A stretch of 64,000 nucleotides of DNA from CAVPCZ01 sp963779225 (GCA_963779225.1 CAVZWW010000003.1:3534001-3598000), one strand, 5' to 3'. Counted from the stretch's first letter, positions 53,409-62,879 are shown. Program-made: numbers and translations. The notes: generated from the letters alone by a model not told the origin.

Positions 53409-54689
53409 ATGAAGAAACTCGCGCTGTTCCTTACCCTCCTTTCTGTATTCACCACCACGGGCATCTCTCAGCGTGTCCACGTCATCAGTCTTGACGCCAC
53501 CATCAATCCCGCCACTGCCGATTTTATCCATCAGAGCATCAAACGGGCAACCGACGATAGTGCGGAATGCCTGATCATCCGCCTCAACACACCCGGCGGG
53601 CTCCTGAAATCCACGCGGGTGATTGTGAGTGATCTGCTCACCGCCCCCCTGCCCGTTATTGTCTACGTCTCCCCTGCCGGAGCTCAGGCCGCATCCGCAG
53701 GGGCCTTCATCACACTTGCTGCCCACATTGCAGCCATGGCACCCGGCACAAACATAGGCGCCGCCCACCCGGTGGGCATGCAGGGGGCTGAAAAAGATTC
53801 CATTGCCAACGAGAAAGCCACCAACGACGCCGCTGCGTTCATACGCACGATCAGTGAGAAACGGAGCCGCAACGTCCGGTGGGCCGAAGATGCCGTCAGG
53901 AAATCCATCTCCATCACAGAAACCGAAGCCCTGAAAGATACCGTCATCGAGTACATCGCGCCATCCGTCCAGGAGCTTCTGCTCGTCATCGACGGCAGAA
54001 CCGTAGCTGTCGAAGGCGGGTCCCGCACGCTGCGGACCGCCGGGGCGGTAGTGGACGAATTCACGATGGATTGGAAGCACAAGCTTCTTGATGTGATCAG
54101 CGATCCCAATATTGCCTATATTTTCTTCCTCCTCGGACTGTACGGGCTTCTGTTCGAACTCTATAACCCGGGATCCATCTTTCCCGGGGTTGTGGGCGCC
54201 ATATCGATCATCATCGCCTTCTATTCCCTCCACACTCTCCCAGTGAACTACGCGGGACTGGCGCTCATTGTTGTGGGGGTCATTCTCTTTCTCCTGGAGA
54301 TCAAAATCACCAGCTATGGACTCCTCACCATCGGGGGTCTTGTGGCACTGTCACTTGGTTCAATCATGCTCATCGACTCAGAATCATCTCTGGAGTTTGT
54401 TTCTATTTCGTGGAGCGTTATCCTCCCGGCGGTAGTCTTCTCAGCTCTTTTCTTCCTGTTCGCCATCGGCATGGGGATCCGGGCCCAACGCCGTAAACCG
54501 ACCACGGGGTCTGAGGGTCTTGTGGGTGAAGAAGGCCACGCATTCACAGCGCTCACACCCGACGGCCAGGTGCGGGTGCACGGAGAAATATGGAGCGCGA
54601 CCGCGGAGACCGGCACAATTCCCGCGGGCACTGCAGTGCGGGTGGTTCGTGTGGAAGGGCTGCGGGTAACGGTGAGGCCCTCCGGATAG
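53409..54689 (+). CDS. NfeD-family (NfeD1b) membrane serine protease
   Basis: A 426-residue protein with a signal peptide. The ClpP-like protease domain has IIRLNTPGGLL (about residue 56), catalytic Ser96 (QAASAGAF) and Lys136 (NEKATND). Four to five transmembrane helices (about 240-360) and a C-terminal OB-fold NfeD domain (GEEGHAFTALTPDGQVRVHG) follow. In archaea and bacteria this protease cleaves the C-terminus of its stomatin partner, which here is the next gene, 157 bases downstream. Confidence 0.93.
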   Translation: MKKLALFLTLLSVFTTTGISQRVHVISLDATINPATADFIHQSIKRATDDSAECLIIRLNTPGGLLKSTRVIVSDLLTAPLPVIVYVSPAGAQAASAGAFITLAAHIAAMAPGTNIGAAHPVGMQGAEKDSIANEKATNDAAAFIRTISEKRSRNVRWAEDAVRKSISITETEALKDTVIEYIAPSVQELLLVIDGRTVAVEGGSRTLRTAGAVVDEFTMDWKHKLLDVISDPNIAYIFFLLGLYGLLFELYNPGSIFPGVVGAISIIIAFYSLHTLPVNYAGLALIVVGVILFLLEIKITSYGLLTIGGLVALSLGSIMLIDSESSLEFVSISWSVILPAVVFSALFFLFAIGMGIRAQRRKPTTGSEGLVGEEGHAFTALTPDGQVRVHGEIWSATAETGTIPAGTAVRVVRVEGLRVTVRPSG

Positions 54690-54731
54690 GCAACCGCACC
54701 ATGATAATTGGGAACCCGCATATTCTGCATG

Positions 54732-54752
54732 CTGAGCGTTTGCCTCGCTCAG
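54732..54752 (+). terminator. Hairpin between the NfeD and slipin genes
   Basis: CTGAGCG (54,732-54,738) pairs perfectly with CGCTCAG (54,746-54,752) around a 7-base loop. There is no T run, so it may weaken rather than end read-through from the NfeD gene. Confidence 0.35.
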
Positions 54753-54846
54753 GATAGATAGATACACGCACACGGAGCCCGCGTGCGCATATACGAATAG
54801 GCCTTACGGGTTTCGGCCCCTCTGCCCAACAAACCAAGGAGTACTC

Positions 54847-55611
54847 ATGCAAGCATTCGGTCTTGTGTCCTTCATCCTTGTTCTCTTTGTCGTCATCATT
54901 CTCGGCAACGCGATCCGGATTCTCCGTGAATATGAACGGGGCATCGTGTTCCGGCTCGGCCGCCTGATCGGCGTGAAAGGGCCCGGACTCATCTTACTGA
55001 TCCCGCTTGTCGACAAAATGGTGAAAGTCAGCCTCCGCACCGTTGTCCTGGACGTGCCACCGCAGGATGTGATCACCAAGGACAACGTTTCCATCAAGGT
55101 CAACGCAGTGGTCTACTTCCGCGTCGTGCAACCCGACAAAGCGATTGTGGAGGTGGAGAACTTCCTGTTTGCCACGTCACAGCTTTCGCAAACCACACTG
55201 CGCAGCATTCTGGGACAATCCTCTCTGGATGAACTGCTCGCGGAGCGGGACAAAATCAACAGTGAGCTCCAGAAGATCATCGACTACCACACCGAGCCGT
55301 GGGGCATCAAGATCTCCACAGTCGAGGTGAAGCAGATCGACCTTCCGATTGAGATGCAGCGCGCAATGGCGCGTCAGGCGGAAGCGGAACGCGAGCGGCG
55401 CGCCAAAGTCATTCATGCCGAAGGTGAATTCCAGGCTGCTCAGAAACTCGCCGATGCTGCGGTGGTGATCGAAGATCATCCCATGGCGCTGCAGCTCCGC
55501 TACCTACAGACGCTGACGGAGGTGGCTTCCGAGAAGAATTCCACTACCATCTTCCCGATACCTATCGATCTTATCGCGCCGTTCCTGGAAGCGGCAAAGA
55601 AGAAGCTGTAG
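54847..55611 (+). CDS. Slipin (stomatin/prohibitin, SPFH domain) protein
   Basis: A 254-residue protein with one N-terminal membrane helix (FILVLFVVIILGNAI), then YERGIVFRLGRLIGVKGPGL, the SPFH core (VISVKVNAVVYFRVV-like segment), SQTTLRSILGQSSLDELL and a long coiled coil (AMARQAEAERERRAKVIHAE). Length and motifs are standard. It forms membrane scaffolds and is the normal partner of the NfeD1b protease encoded upstream. A strong hairpin follows the stop. Confidence 0.95.
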   Translation: MQAFGLVSFILVLFVVIILGNAIRILREYERGIVFRLGRLIGVKGPGLILLIPLVDKMVKVSLRTVVLDVPPQDVITKDNVSIKVNAVVYFRVVQPDKAIVEVENFLFATSQLSQTTLRSILGQSSLDELLAERDKINSELQKIIDYHTEPWGIKISTVEVKQIDLPIEMQRAMARQAEAERERRAKVIHAEGEFQAAQKLADAAVVIEDHPMALQLRYLQTLTEVASEKNSTTIFPIPIDLIAPFLEAAKKKL

Positions 55612-55639
55612 CCGACTACCTAGGGATTCGTGGCGAAGG

Positions 55640-55682
55640 CGCCAGGAGAGGCATAGCAATCTGAAACATGCCTTTCCTGGCG
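55640..55682 (+). terminator. Long hairpin after the slipin gene
   Basis: A 15-base stem (55,640-55,654 with 55,668-55,682; one G-T pair) with a 13-base loop starts 28 bases after the slipin stop. No T run follows, so it may be a stabilising 3' structure or a repetitive extragenic element rather than a classic terminator. Confidence 0.5.
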
Positions 55683-55829
55683 TCATCCGTCTTACGAATT
55701 CAGACGACAAGTCGTACCATAGAGGGCTCATGTAAGGAGAAATTCTTCTCAGGCGGGGAGGTTTGTTTTGTTGGCACCTCGGCGTTGATGTTTTCTTTGT
55801 GAGCACTTGCGACCGGCGTTCCCGACACA

Positions 55830-58199
55830 ATGACGTGGCAATCTATGGACCAGCTGCTGTCCGGCCATAACGACGAAGCGCGTATCGTCGGGGCTCACCT
55901 CCGGGACGACGCCTTCATGCGTCTCTACATTCGCGAAAAGGGTGGCATAACCTCCCGCGACGAACCATTCTTCCCCTTTTTCTATCTGGGCAACCCCGAC
56001 CTTCTCATCGGTTTCCCCTCACCTTTCTGGCTAAAGCGCGCCGAAGGGGCGCGTCCCTTTTCTCATCTTTGCGTTTTTGAGAGCTGGCCTCTTCTCTGGG
56101 AAGCCGTACGATATGCTCTCGAACGGCACAATCGCTCTTCTGAGAAGCGGATTGACTCCTATTCTAACCTGGACGATCTCTATCTGATCGGCGATCCCGT
56201 TACGCAATTCCTCATGCAGTCCGGCCGGACCCTCTTCAAAGAGATGGTGTTTGACGATATCCATCGAATGCAATTGGATATTGAAACATTCACCGAGCCA
56301 ACCTACCGCTTCAGCAACGCTTCACGGCCCAGGGACCGGATCATCCTCATTGCTCTGGCAGATAACCGGGGGTGGGAGCATGTGATTGACGGGCGTAGAA
56401 TGGATGAGCGCCGCATGCTGGAGGAGCTTGTCCGTATCATCGTTGAACGCGATCCGGATGTGGTGGAGGGGCACAACATACTGAGCTTCGACCTTCCGTA
56501 CATCCTCGCGCGTTGCACACGGAACGAAGTCGAATTCCGCGTCGGACGCGACGGGAGCATTCCCCGCATTCTTGAGGGAAGGAGCGGAGGAGGAGACTAC
56601 GGCAGCGAACCCACCGTGAACGATATTGCAGGCAGACATGTCGTGGACACGCTGGTCCTTGTGCAAAACTACGACGCGGGCCGGCGAAACATGGAAAGCT
56701 ACGGCCTCAAATACGCGGCCCGCTACTTCGGCCTGAGCACCCCGGATAGGGTCTATGTAGAGGGAGATAGGATTTCCTGGACCTGGGAGAACGATCCGGA
56801 CACACTCTTCCGGTACTCTCTGGACGACGTCCGAGAGACCGCCCGGCTCAGCGAACATCTCTCCCCTACTTCGTTCAATCTCACGCAGATGCTTCCCTGC
56901 TCATACGGGACTGCAACGCGTATGGGGGCCGCAAGCAAGATTGAATTATTGATGGTGCGCGAATACCTCCGGCAAAAGCAATCTCTGCCGAAGCCTTCCG
57001 TCGGCGCACAAACCAGCGGCGGCTACACCGACATATTCCTCTCCGGCGTCGCAGGCCCCATCGTCCATGCCGACGTGGAATCGTTGTATCCTTCCATCAT
57101 GATCACCCGGGCCATCGCTCCGGCGAAAGACGAACTGGGTATCTTTACCCGGATGCTCGCCGAACTTACTGCTCAACGGCTTCTCGCCAAACGCGCCATG
57201 CGGGAGAGTCCGGAACCCCTCGAGCGGTCCCGGCTGGACGCGATGCAGTCGTCATTGAAAATTCTCATCAATTCCTTCTACGGATACCTCGGATACGGCC
57301 GTGCGTTGTTCAATGATTACCGTCAGGCAGACGCAGTGACACAGACCGGTCAGACATTCCTGCGTCAGATCATTGCCGGCATTCGCGAACGCGGGGGAAA
57401 GGTGATCGAGGTGGATACCGATGGAGTCTTCTTTGTCCCGCCTGCCGGGGTTGAGAATGCCGATCAGGAGCTGGCCTTCGTTTCAGCAATCTCCGGCGGA
57501 CTTCCTGAAGGGATTACGCTGGCGGTCGACGGCCGGTACAAGCGTATGCTGAGCTACAAGAAGAAGAATTATGCCTTACTGGGGTACGACCAGCGGATCA
57601 CGGTGAAGGGCTCTTCCCTGGTTTCCCGGAGCATGGAACGGTTTGGGAGGAATTTCGTCAGACAGTGCATTGAACGTATCCTCAATCACGACGTGGAGGG
57701 TGTGCACAGGCTCTATCTTGAAGTCGCCCGCGCGATTCAGGAGCACACGATGGACGTGCGCGACTTCGCCCGCGTGGAAGCGGTGCGGGACCCCCTCGAA
57801 GAGTATATCAGAGAAGTGGAAGCCGGAACGCGTAACAAGAGCGCTGCCTACGAAGTGGCGAGGAAGAGCAGCCGGCGTGTGCGCCCGGGTGACCGGATAG
57901 CCTACTACATAACCGGCAGCGAGCCCGGAGTGAAGACCTCCGACAACTGCAAACCCGTGGACGAGTGGGATCCGCATTTCCCCGACGAAAACGTGGCATA
58001 CTATCAGAAGCGGTTGGATGAATTTTCCGATAAATTCCGCCCGTTTTTCCGGCCTCAGGATTATCAGAAGGTGTTTGCCGTGGAGGACCTGTTTCCGTTC
58101 TCAGCCGAAGGGATCATTCTCATAACAAGTAATGTCGAAGCGGAAAGCCCGGAGCCGGAAGAGGGGCCGACCCGCTTTGGGATATGGCTGGATGAATAA
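55830..58199 (+). CDS. Family-B DNA polymerase
   Basis: A 789-residue replicative-type polymerase. The 3'-5' exonuclease domain begins LDIETFTEP (Exo I, about residue 148) and has VEGHNILSFDLPYI (Exo II, about 212). Polymerase motif A is HADVESLYPSIM (about 414), motif B ALKI-NSFYGYLGYG (about 484) and motif C EVDTDGVFF (about 527). All catalytic Asp residues are present, so it should be active. B-family enzymes in bacteria are usually accessory or repair polymerases. It stands alone, 71 bases before the cold-shock gene. Confidence 0.95.
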   Translation: MTWQSMDQLLSGHNDEARIVGAHLRDDAFMRLYIREKGGITSRDEPFFPFFYLGNPDLLIGFPSPFWLKRAEGARPFSHLCVFESWPLLWEAVRYALERHNRSSEKRIDSYSNLDDLYLIGDPVTQFLMQSGRTLFKEMVFDDIHRMQLDIETFTEPTYRFSNASRPRDRIILIALADNRGWEHVIDGRRMDERRMLEELVRIIVERDPDVVEGHNILSFDLPYILARCTRNEVEFRVGRDGSIPRILEGRSGGGDYGSEPTVNDIAGRHVVDTLVLVQNYDAGRRNMESYGLKYAARYFGLSTPDRVYVEGDRISWTWENDPDTLFRYSLDDVRETARLSEHLSPTSFNLTQMLPCSYGTATRMGAASKIELLMVREYLRQKQSLPKPSVGAQTSGGYTDIFLSGVAGPIVHADVESLYPSIMITRAIAPAKDELGIFTRMLAELTAQRLLAKRAMRESPEPLERSRLDAMQSSLKILINSFYGYLGYGRALFNDYRQADAVTQTGQTFLRQIIAGIRERGGKVIEVDTDGVFFVPPAGVENADQELAFVSAISGGLPEGITLAVDGRYKRMLSYKKKNYALLGYDQRITVKGSSLVSRSMERFGRNFVRQCIERILNHDVEGVHRLYLEVARAIQEHTMDVRDFARVEAVRDPLEEYIREVEAGTRNKSAAYEVARKSSRRVRPGDRIAYYITGSEPGVKTSDNCKPVDEWDPHFPDENVAYYQKRLDEFSDKFRPFFRPQDYQKVFAVEDLFPFSAEGIILITSNVEAESPEPEEGPTRFGIWLDE

Positions 58200-58270
58200 A
58201 CAGGCGACTTGCCTTTCTCCGAACCGTTTTGTACCATCCTCCGTTGCACATCCTGGAGGGTTCAGTCGGT

Positions 58271-58477
58271 ATGGAAAAAGGTACCGTCAAGTGGTTCAAC
58301 AACTCGAAGGGGTACGGGTTTATTACGCGGGAGACCGGGGAAGACCTCTTTGTTCACTTCAAAGCGGTCGTGGGGGAGGGATACAAGAGTCTGAAGCAGG
58401 GAGAGGTGGTGCAGTTTGAAGTGGAGCAGGGGGCGAAGGGGCTTCAGGCCGTAAACGTCATTCGCGCTACTCCGTAG
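58271..58477 (+). CDS. Cold-shock domain protein
   Basis: A 68-residue CSD protein from MEKGTVKWFNNSKGYGFIT with RNP1 (KGYGFI) and RNP2 (DLFVHF) motifs; single-stranded nucleic-acid chaperone. A TGGAGGG ribosome site precedes the ATG. The region between RNP2 and EVVQFEVEQG is slightly altered (KAVVGEGYKSL). Its 3' end overlaps the end of the convergent B12-binding gene by 11 bases. Confidence 0.96.
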   Translation: MEKGTVKWFNNSKGYGFITRETGEDLFVHFKAVVGEGYKSLKQGEVVQFEVEQGAKGLQAVNVIRATP

Positions 58478-58880
58478 AAACCCTGTTCTTTTCAACCCAC
58501 GTTTTGATGTAATCGACGATGGCGTGGGTCGGCGCACCGGGGGTGAACAGTTCTCCGACTCCGAGCCGTTGGAGGGCAGCTATGTCGCTCCCGGGAATGA
58601 TTCCTCCTCCGAACAGCAGCACATCGTCTATCCCCCGCTGTTTCATCAGGTCGAGGATTTTCGGAAACAGCGTCATGTGGGCTCCACTCAGCATGCTTAC
58701 GCCGATCGCGTCCACATCTTCTTGCAGAGCTGCCTCGACAATCGACTCCGGTGATTTCCTGAGGCCTGTGTAGATCACTTCCATGCCGGCATCCCGCAGT
58801 GCAGCCGCTACAACCTTTGCTCCCCTGTCATGACCATCCAGTCCTGCTTTTGCCACGAGCACGCGGATTTTACGGGACAT
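58467..58880 (-). CDS. Cobalamin-binding protein (methylmalonyl-CoA mutase C-terminal domain)
   Basis: A 137-residue protein from MSRKIRVLVAKAGLDGHDRG, with an AGGAGGTG ribosome site. It has the B12-binding motif DGHDRG (DxHxxG), VSMLSGAHM and LLFGGGIIPGSDIAAL, the complete C-terminal domain of methylmalonyl-CoA or isobutyryl-CoA mutase. A separate small subunit of this kind pairs with a large catalytic subunit that is not in the window. Confidence 0.94.
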   Translation of the reverse strand: MSRKIRVLVAKAGLDGHDRGAKVVAAALRDAGMEVIYTGLRKSPESIVEAALQEDVDAIGVSMLSGAHMTLFPKILDLMKQRGIDDVLLFGGGIIPGSDIAALQRLGVGELFTPGAPTHAIVDYIKTWVEKNRVSTE

Positions 58881-59067
58881 GGGCACCTCCTGTGAAGAAT
58901 GAGTCTGGACTCTCATACTGTCTCTCCGCTTGCGTTCTCACCTTTTGGTGATCATCAATGCCGGTGCAACTCTTTCGTCGGGCATGTTCGTCTGTCCGCA
59001 CCAATCACTGTCGCCCCGCAAGGCGGGATGGGCCTCCCGTATGTCCGGCCATTGGGTTGTGGGAGCG

Positions 59068-59671
59068 CTAGTAGGCCGAAGTCGAAGCTTGCGAATCCAG
59101 CAGTCTTCTTAACTCCACGAAGACCCTCGCGAGCGGCAATCCGACCACGTTATAGTAGCAGCCTTCAACACGTGTAACAAACACCGCACCGTAGTCGTCC
59201 TGGATGCCATAAGCGCCCGCTTTGTCCATTGGTGAGCCGCCGCACACATATTCTTCGATCTCTTTCAGGGGGATATTGCGGAATGTCACACAGCGTTGCT
59301 TCCACCCCGCTCACACTCCGGCCCGAAGGGCGGTCGACCAGAGCGAACCCTGTATACACTGTGTGAGTATGGCCGGCGAGCATGCTGAGCATCCGAATGG
59401 CATCTGCATCGTCCACCGGCTTCCCCAGGATCATACCATCGATGAGGACGATGGTATCCGCACCCAGAATGATTCCTTCGGCAACGTCTTTTGCGACACA
59501 GCCGGCCTTGAGCCGGGCGAGGTTTTGTGCATTGTCAGCCGGTGAAAGGGTTGCATCAAAATCTTCGGGGATGTCACACGAAACCACGCGCGGTGAGAGA
59601 CCGATTTGCGAGAGAAGTGCGAGACGGCGGGGGGAACGTGAGGCAAGAATAAGGGGGCGGGGGAGGAACAT
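59068..59671 (-). CDS. maf: Maf-family nucleotide pyrophosphatase (one-base frameshift)
   Basis: Maf/YhdE-type enzyme that hydrolyses non-canonical or pyrimidine nucleoside triphosphates. From MFLPRPLILASRSPRR the frame shows SRSPRRLALLSQIG, GADTIVLIDGMILGKP and LAGHTHTVYTGFALV. Near 59,289 one extra base follows the GVEAT segment. The other frame restores VTFRNIPLKEIEEYV, DKAGAYGIQD and the end at 59,068, about 200 residues. An upstream GTG at 59,701 is less likely. Confidence 0.9.
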
Positions 59672-59717
59672 GAGGGCTTTCGCCCGCTCTTCACTTTCCA
59701 CTCTCAGTGCAACTCTG

Positions 59718-60119
59718 CTACCTGAACATCGCCTTGATGCTGCCCCACGTCCGTCTCACGCTGCTGATGTTGTGCGTGACGGTCACGTAGTAGGTACTAC
59801 CGTTGCCGACCGCGGTGACGCGATACATGTACAGGTTGTCCGTAGTGCGAAATGCGGTGTTGTCGACAAACTCGTACGAGGACCCTGCACCTTTGCAGGC
59901 GATGTATGGATCAGTGAGTTGCATGAATGCACCATCCGCACCTGCCCGTCGTTCAATCTTGTAACCGCGAACATCCTGTTCATCATCGCTGATCCAGCGC
60001 ACGACAATGCCCGAGCCGTTGCTGAATGCGGAGAGGCTGCCGTCCCTGATGCCGCCGGCGAAAACCAACGAGACAAAGGAGGCAACCGCGAGAATCACGA
60101 AAACCAATTTACGGTTCAT
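59718..60119 (-). CDS. Small secreted fibronectin type III-like protein
   Basis: A 133-residue protein with a clear signal peptide (MNRKLVFVILAVASFVSLVFAGG). One fibronectin-III-like domain follows (GSGIVVRWISDDEQDVRGYKIERRAG, YRVTAVGNGSTYYV), ending in TWGSIKAMFR, a tail I associate with FCB-lineage hypotheticals. It probably faces the periplasm or surface; function unknown. It lies just upstream of maf, in the same direction. Confidence 0.8.
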   Translation of the reverse strand: MNRKLVFVILAVASFVSLVFAGGIRDGSLSAFSNGSGIVVRWISDDEQDVRGYKIERRAGADGAFMQLTDPYIACKGAGSSYEFVDNTAFRTTDNLYMYRVTAVGNGSTYYVTVTHNISSVRRTWGSIKAMFR

Positions 60120-60235
60120 GTTCTCAGTTTCCCGTCTGTGTTGTATTCATCATCGCGTTTGTACTGCCCCGTCCAGGTGGACAGCGGGGTTTCTTGCCGG
60201 AGTCAGGTTCATACCGCTGTTGAAGCCCAGCCTTG

Positions 60236-60318
60236 TGCGGAAGGCGGGACTTGAACCCGCATGCCTTGTGGGCGCCACCCCCTCAAGATGGTGCGTCTGC
60301 CAATTTCGCCACTTCCGC
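60236..60318 (-). tRNA. tRNA-Leu (GAG anticodon)
   Basis: An 83-base minus-strand cloverleaf: acceptor GCGGAAG/CTTCCGC with discriminator A, D arm with GGCAGACGC, anticodon loop TTGAGGG giving GAG (stem CCATC/GGTGG with one G-T pair), a variable arm around GGCGCCCACAAGGC and T arm GCGGGTTCAAGTCCCGC. Confidence 0.96.
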
Positions 60319-60339
60319 AAAAACCCGATAGCAGCGCCT

Positions 60340-60370
60340 AAAAGCTACGAAACTGGTTTGAAAAATGCAA
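60340..60370 (-). promoter_or_regulatory. Bacteroidetes-type promoter of tRNA-Leu(GAG)
   Basis: TTG (60,368-60,370), 20-base spacer, TAGCTTTT (60,340-60,347), ending 21 bases before the tRNA 5' end. Confidence 0.6.
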
Positions 60371-60382
60371 CACGTGGGCCAA

Positions 60383-62422
60383 TTATCCGCGTGCCTGAAA
60401 CGTCACCGGTATGATCTTCGCAGTCTGGACCGGGGCAGGCTCCTTCTCCGGCGTGATCCCATACTCGCCGGCAGGAGTGTACTGGGGAACCAGGCCCCGG
60501 ATCAGTTTCTCCATGTCCCGGATATCTCCCCCCTTGGCTGCTTCGATGAGTGTCTCGACGTCCATCCAGAGAGGTGACTCGTATATGGGCTCGTCTTTTG
60601 TGAAGTGATGGGCCGCCGATGCTTTGTACTGTTGTGCAAAATTGCGCCTGGTAACCTTTACCTTCTCATGCGCCGTATCCTGGGCATCATCATCAGAGTA
60701 GAACAACTCTTCGTACATCTTCTCGCCAGGTTTGAGTCCGGTGATAGCAATGCCGATTTCTTCCTCTTTGTACCCGCTCAGACGAATCAAATCGCGGGCC
60801 ACGTCTATCACCCTCAGCTGTTCTCCCATATCCAGCACGAACACTTCCCCGCCTTTTCCCATCGATGCCGCCTGGAGCACCAGCTGGACCGCCTCGGGTA
60901 TCGTCATGAAGTATCGCGTGATGTCGGGGTGTGTCACACTCACCGGTCCGCCCATCTCGATCTGACGTCTGAAAATCGGAACTACGCTCCCCCGGCTGCC
61001 CAGAACATTTCCAAAGCGAACCGTCACAAACGCTTTTCCGGTCCGGTTGGCGGCATCCTGCACAATGAGTTCGGCAATGCGCTTTGTCACACCCATGACA
61101 CTGGTGGGATTGACAGCTTTGTCGCTGGACACCATAACGAAACGGCGGGCACCATACCGGTCGGCCATCTTCACGACGTTCATGGTGCCGAGCACGTTGT
61201 TTGTGATGGCATCGGCTGGATTCTGTTCCATCAGCCAGACATGTTTATGGGCCGCGGCGTGAAACACGACGTGCGGCGAGAACTGCTTGAATACCTGCTC
61301 AATGCGTTCGACATCCCGCACATCGGCGATGATCGACCGGATGATCAGGCCCGGCGTGGCCAGGTCCTCAAGCTCCTTCACAATATGAAAGATGGACGTC
61401 TCTCCGTGTCCCAGGAGCAGGATCTCGCTCGGAGAGAAGCTCCTGACCTGGCGGACGATTTCGCTGCCGATCGATCCGCCTGCCCCGGTGATCAACACAC
61501 GTGCACCCCCGATCAAGGTGCGCACCCCTGTCCGGTCAGTCTCCACAACGCCCCGCCGGAGCAAATCCTCCAGCTGCACCTGTCTCACCTGCGTAACACG
61601 CGCCGAACCGCGCAGGATCTCAAAAACGCCGGGAGTGATCTTGCTCGGAACTCCCGCTTCCTTGCAGATCCGGGCGGCCCTCCTGATCACTTCACCGGGG
61701 GCCGCAGGCATGGCAATGATCACTTCGCCGATGTCATAACGTTTGACAACCCAGGGAATGTCTGTCAGGGGTCCGAAAACCGGGATGCCGCTAACCCGCT
61801 TGCCGGATTTTACCGGATTGTCGTCCACGAAACCGACCGGATCGAGACCCAGCTGCATATTCGACTGCAGTTCGCGGGCGATCATAACCCCTCCCGCTCC
61901 GGCACCGACGATGAGAACCGGTTTCAACTTGGTGCTCTCTTCGCGCCGGTTCACAACGGTGGAGACCAGCCGTATGCCGAGCCGCAGGCCGCCCACATAG
62001 ACGCCCGTCAACAGGGCGCTCAGCAAGGGTATTGAACGGGGAAAACCTTCCGGCTGCAAATTCAGGGGAAGTACGATGAACAGAAACGGGAGGATTTCAA
62101 CAGCCGCCGATATGCCGGTGCCTTTCAGCACGGTTATCATCTCAGGCACGCTCGCATAAGCCCAGAGTTCGTTGTAGAGCCTGAATTGGAAAAAGAGAAA
62201 GCCCTTGACGAAGATGAAGACCAGGGTGTATCCCGCAACAACATTCCAGTTTACGAGAAGGTTGTCCCAGGACTCCGTGCGTAGCAGATAGGCCACCGAC
62301 GGAATGAGCAGGAGACCGAGCAGGTCCGCCCCCATCAGATAACGGTTCCGCAGGTGCGTCAGAACTCGCAGGCTCTGCTTCAGAGCCGGATTGCGCGAAG
62401 GTTGTATCATTCGAGTGTTCAT
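60383..62422 (-). CDS. CapD/WbpM/FlaA1-type UDP-sugar 4,6-dehydratase, membrane-bound
   Basis: A 679-residue paralogue of the gene at 8,099-10,081: four N-terminal membrane helices, VLIVGAGAGGVMIAREL (about residue 168), VLITGAGGSIGSEIVRQV (about 309) and the active-site segment VSSDKAVNPTSVMG with the usual Asp434-Lys435 and a Met in the Tyr position, as in WbpM/PglF. The expected reaction is UDP-GlcNAc to UDP-4-keto-6-deoxy-GlcNAc. It lies downstream of the nucleotide-sugar dehydrogenase gene, with a 483-base leader region between. Confidence 0.92.
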   Translation of the reverse strand: MNTRMIQPSRNPALKQSLRVLTHLRNRYLMGADLLGLLLIPSVAYLLRTESWDNLLVNWNVVAGYTLVFIFVKGFLFFQFRLYNELWAYASVPEMITVLKGTGISAAVEILPFLFIVLPLNLQPEGFPRSIPLLSALLTGVYVGGLRLGIRLVSTVVNRREESTKLKPVLIVGAGAGGVMIARELQSNMQLGLDPVGFVDDNPVKSGKRVSGIPVFGPLTDIPWVVKRYDIGEVIIAMPAAPGEVIRRAARICKEAGVPSKITPGVFEILRGSARVTQVRQVQLEDLLRRGVVETDRTGVRTLIGGARVLITGAGGSIGSEIVRQVRSFSPSEILLLGHGETSIFHIVKELEDLATPGLIIRSIIADVRDVERIEQVFKQFSPHVVFHAAAHKHVWLMEQNPADAITNNVLGTMNVVKMADRYGARRFVMVSSDKAVNPTSVMGVTKRIAELIVQDAANRTGKAFVTVRFGNVLGSRGSVVPIFRRQIEMGGPVSVTHPDITRYFMTIPEAVQLVLQAASMGKGGEVFVLDMGEQLRVIDVARDLIRLSGYKEEEIGIAITGLKPGEKMYEELFYSDDDAQDTAHEKVKVTRRNFAQQYKASAAHHFTKDEPIYESPLWMDVETLIEAAKGGDIRDMEKLIRGLVPQYTPAGEYGITPEKEPAPVQTAKIIPVTFQARG

Positions 62423-62774
62423 TGTGCCCCCCCGGGAAGAAAGACAAACGGAGATGAGGATACGTCGGAAAAACTCTGAGTCAGGTTCGCCTGCCGGCTC
62501 AGTCCGGCATCATTGTACTTATCGCTATTGGATGGTCTGACAGGATGCAGTCTGACGGCGGCGAGCGCCGGATTAGGGAGGGCAGGCATGCACAGCTTCA
62601 TGCCCGCAAAAATACGTACGATTTCACCAGAACGTGACATATCCCCCGGAACTCTGACTAAATGGACAGTCTGCCCGAGCTGCTTTGGCAGAACAACCTG
62701 CGGATCAACAGGGCATGCCCACGAGAATTGCCGATCACGCACGAGGTAAACAGGTTAATGAGGCGAGCCCATCA

Positions 62775-62805
62775 CTAATATACCCCAATCGTCACATCAA
62801 CGCAA
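62775..62805 (-). promoter_or_regulatory. Candidate Bacteroidetes-type promoter of the second CapD/WbpM-type gene
   Basis: TTG (62,803-62,805), 20-base spacer, TATATTAG (62,775-62,782). The spacer end ATTGGGG resembles the other promoters in the window. It lies about 350 bases from the start codon. Confidence 0.45.
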
Positions 62806-62843
62806 GAGCGCACAAACAAAAATCTGCGTAGTTTCGCGCATCG

Positions 62844-62879
62844 TGACGATCGTCATCCAGCACCGTCACATATCGTGAC
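62844..62879. promoter_or_regulatory. Two adjacent palindromes, candidate operator
   Basis: TGACGATCGTCA (62,844-62,855) is a perfect 12-base palindrome. GTCACATATCGTGAC (62,865-62,879) has 5-base arms around a 5-base centre. A half-site GTCACAT recurs at 62,791-62,797. They lie just upstream of the candidate promoter, a suitable place for a transcription factor. Confidence 0.45.

Noticed and set aside
60605..62035. Long plus-strand open frame opposite the second CapD/WbpM-type gene
   Set aside because: Fully antisense to a conserved gene. The similar frame at 8,336-9,565 opposite the paralogue shows it is a by-product of the same coding pattern.
62686..62701. Possible sigma-54 promoter on the plus strand (TGGCAG...CTGC)
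   Set aside because: Spacing fits, but both boxes are imperfect and no plus-strand gene follows.
62419..62742. Minus-strand 107-codon frame in the leader of the second CapD/WbpM-type gene
   Set aside because: No family resemblance and no good ribosome site; the region looks regulatory.
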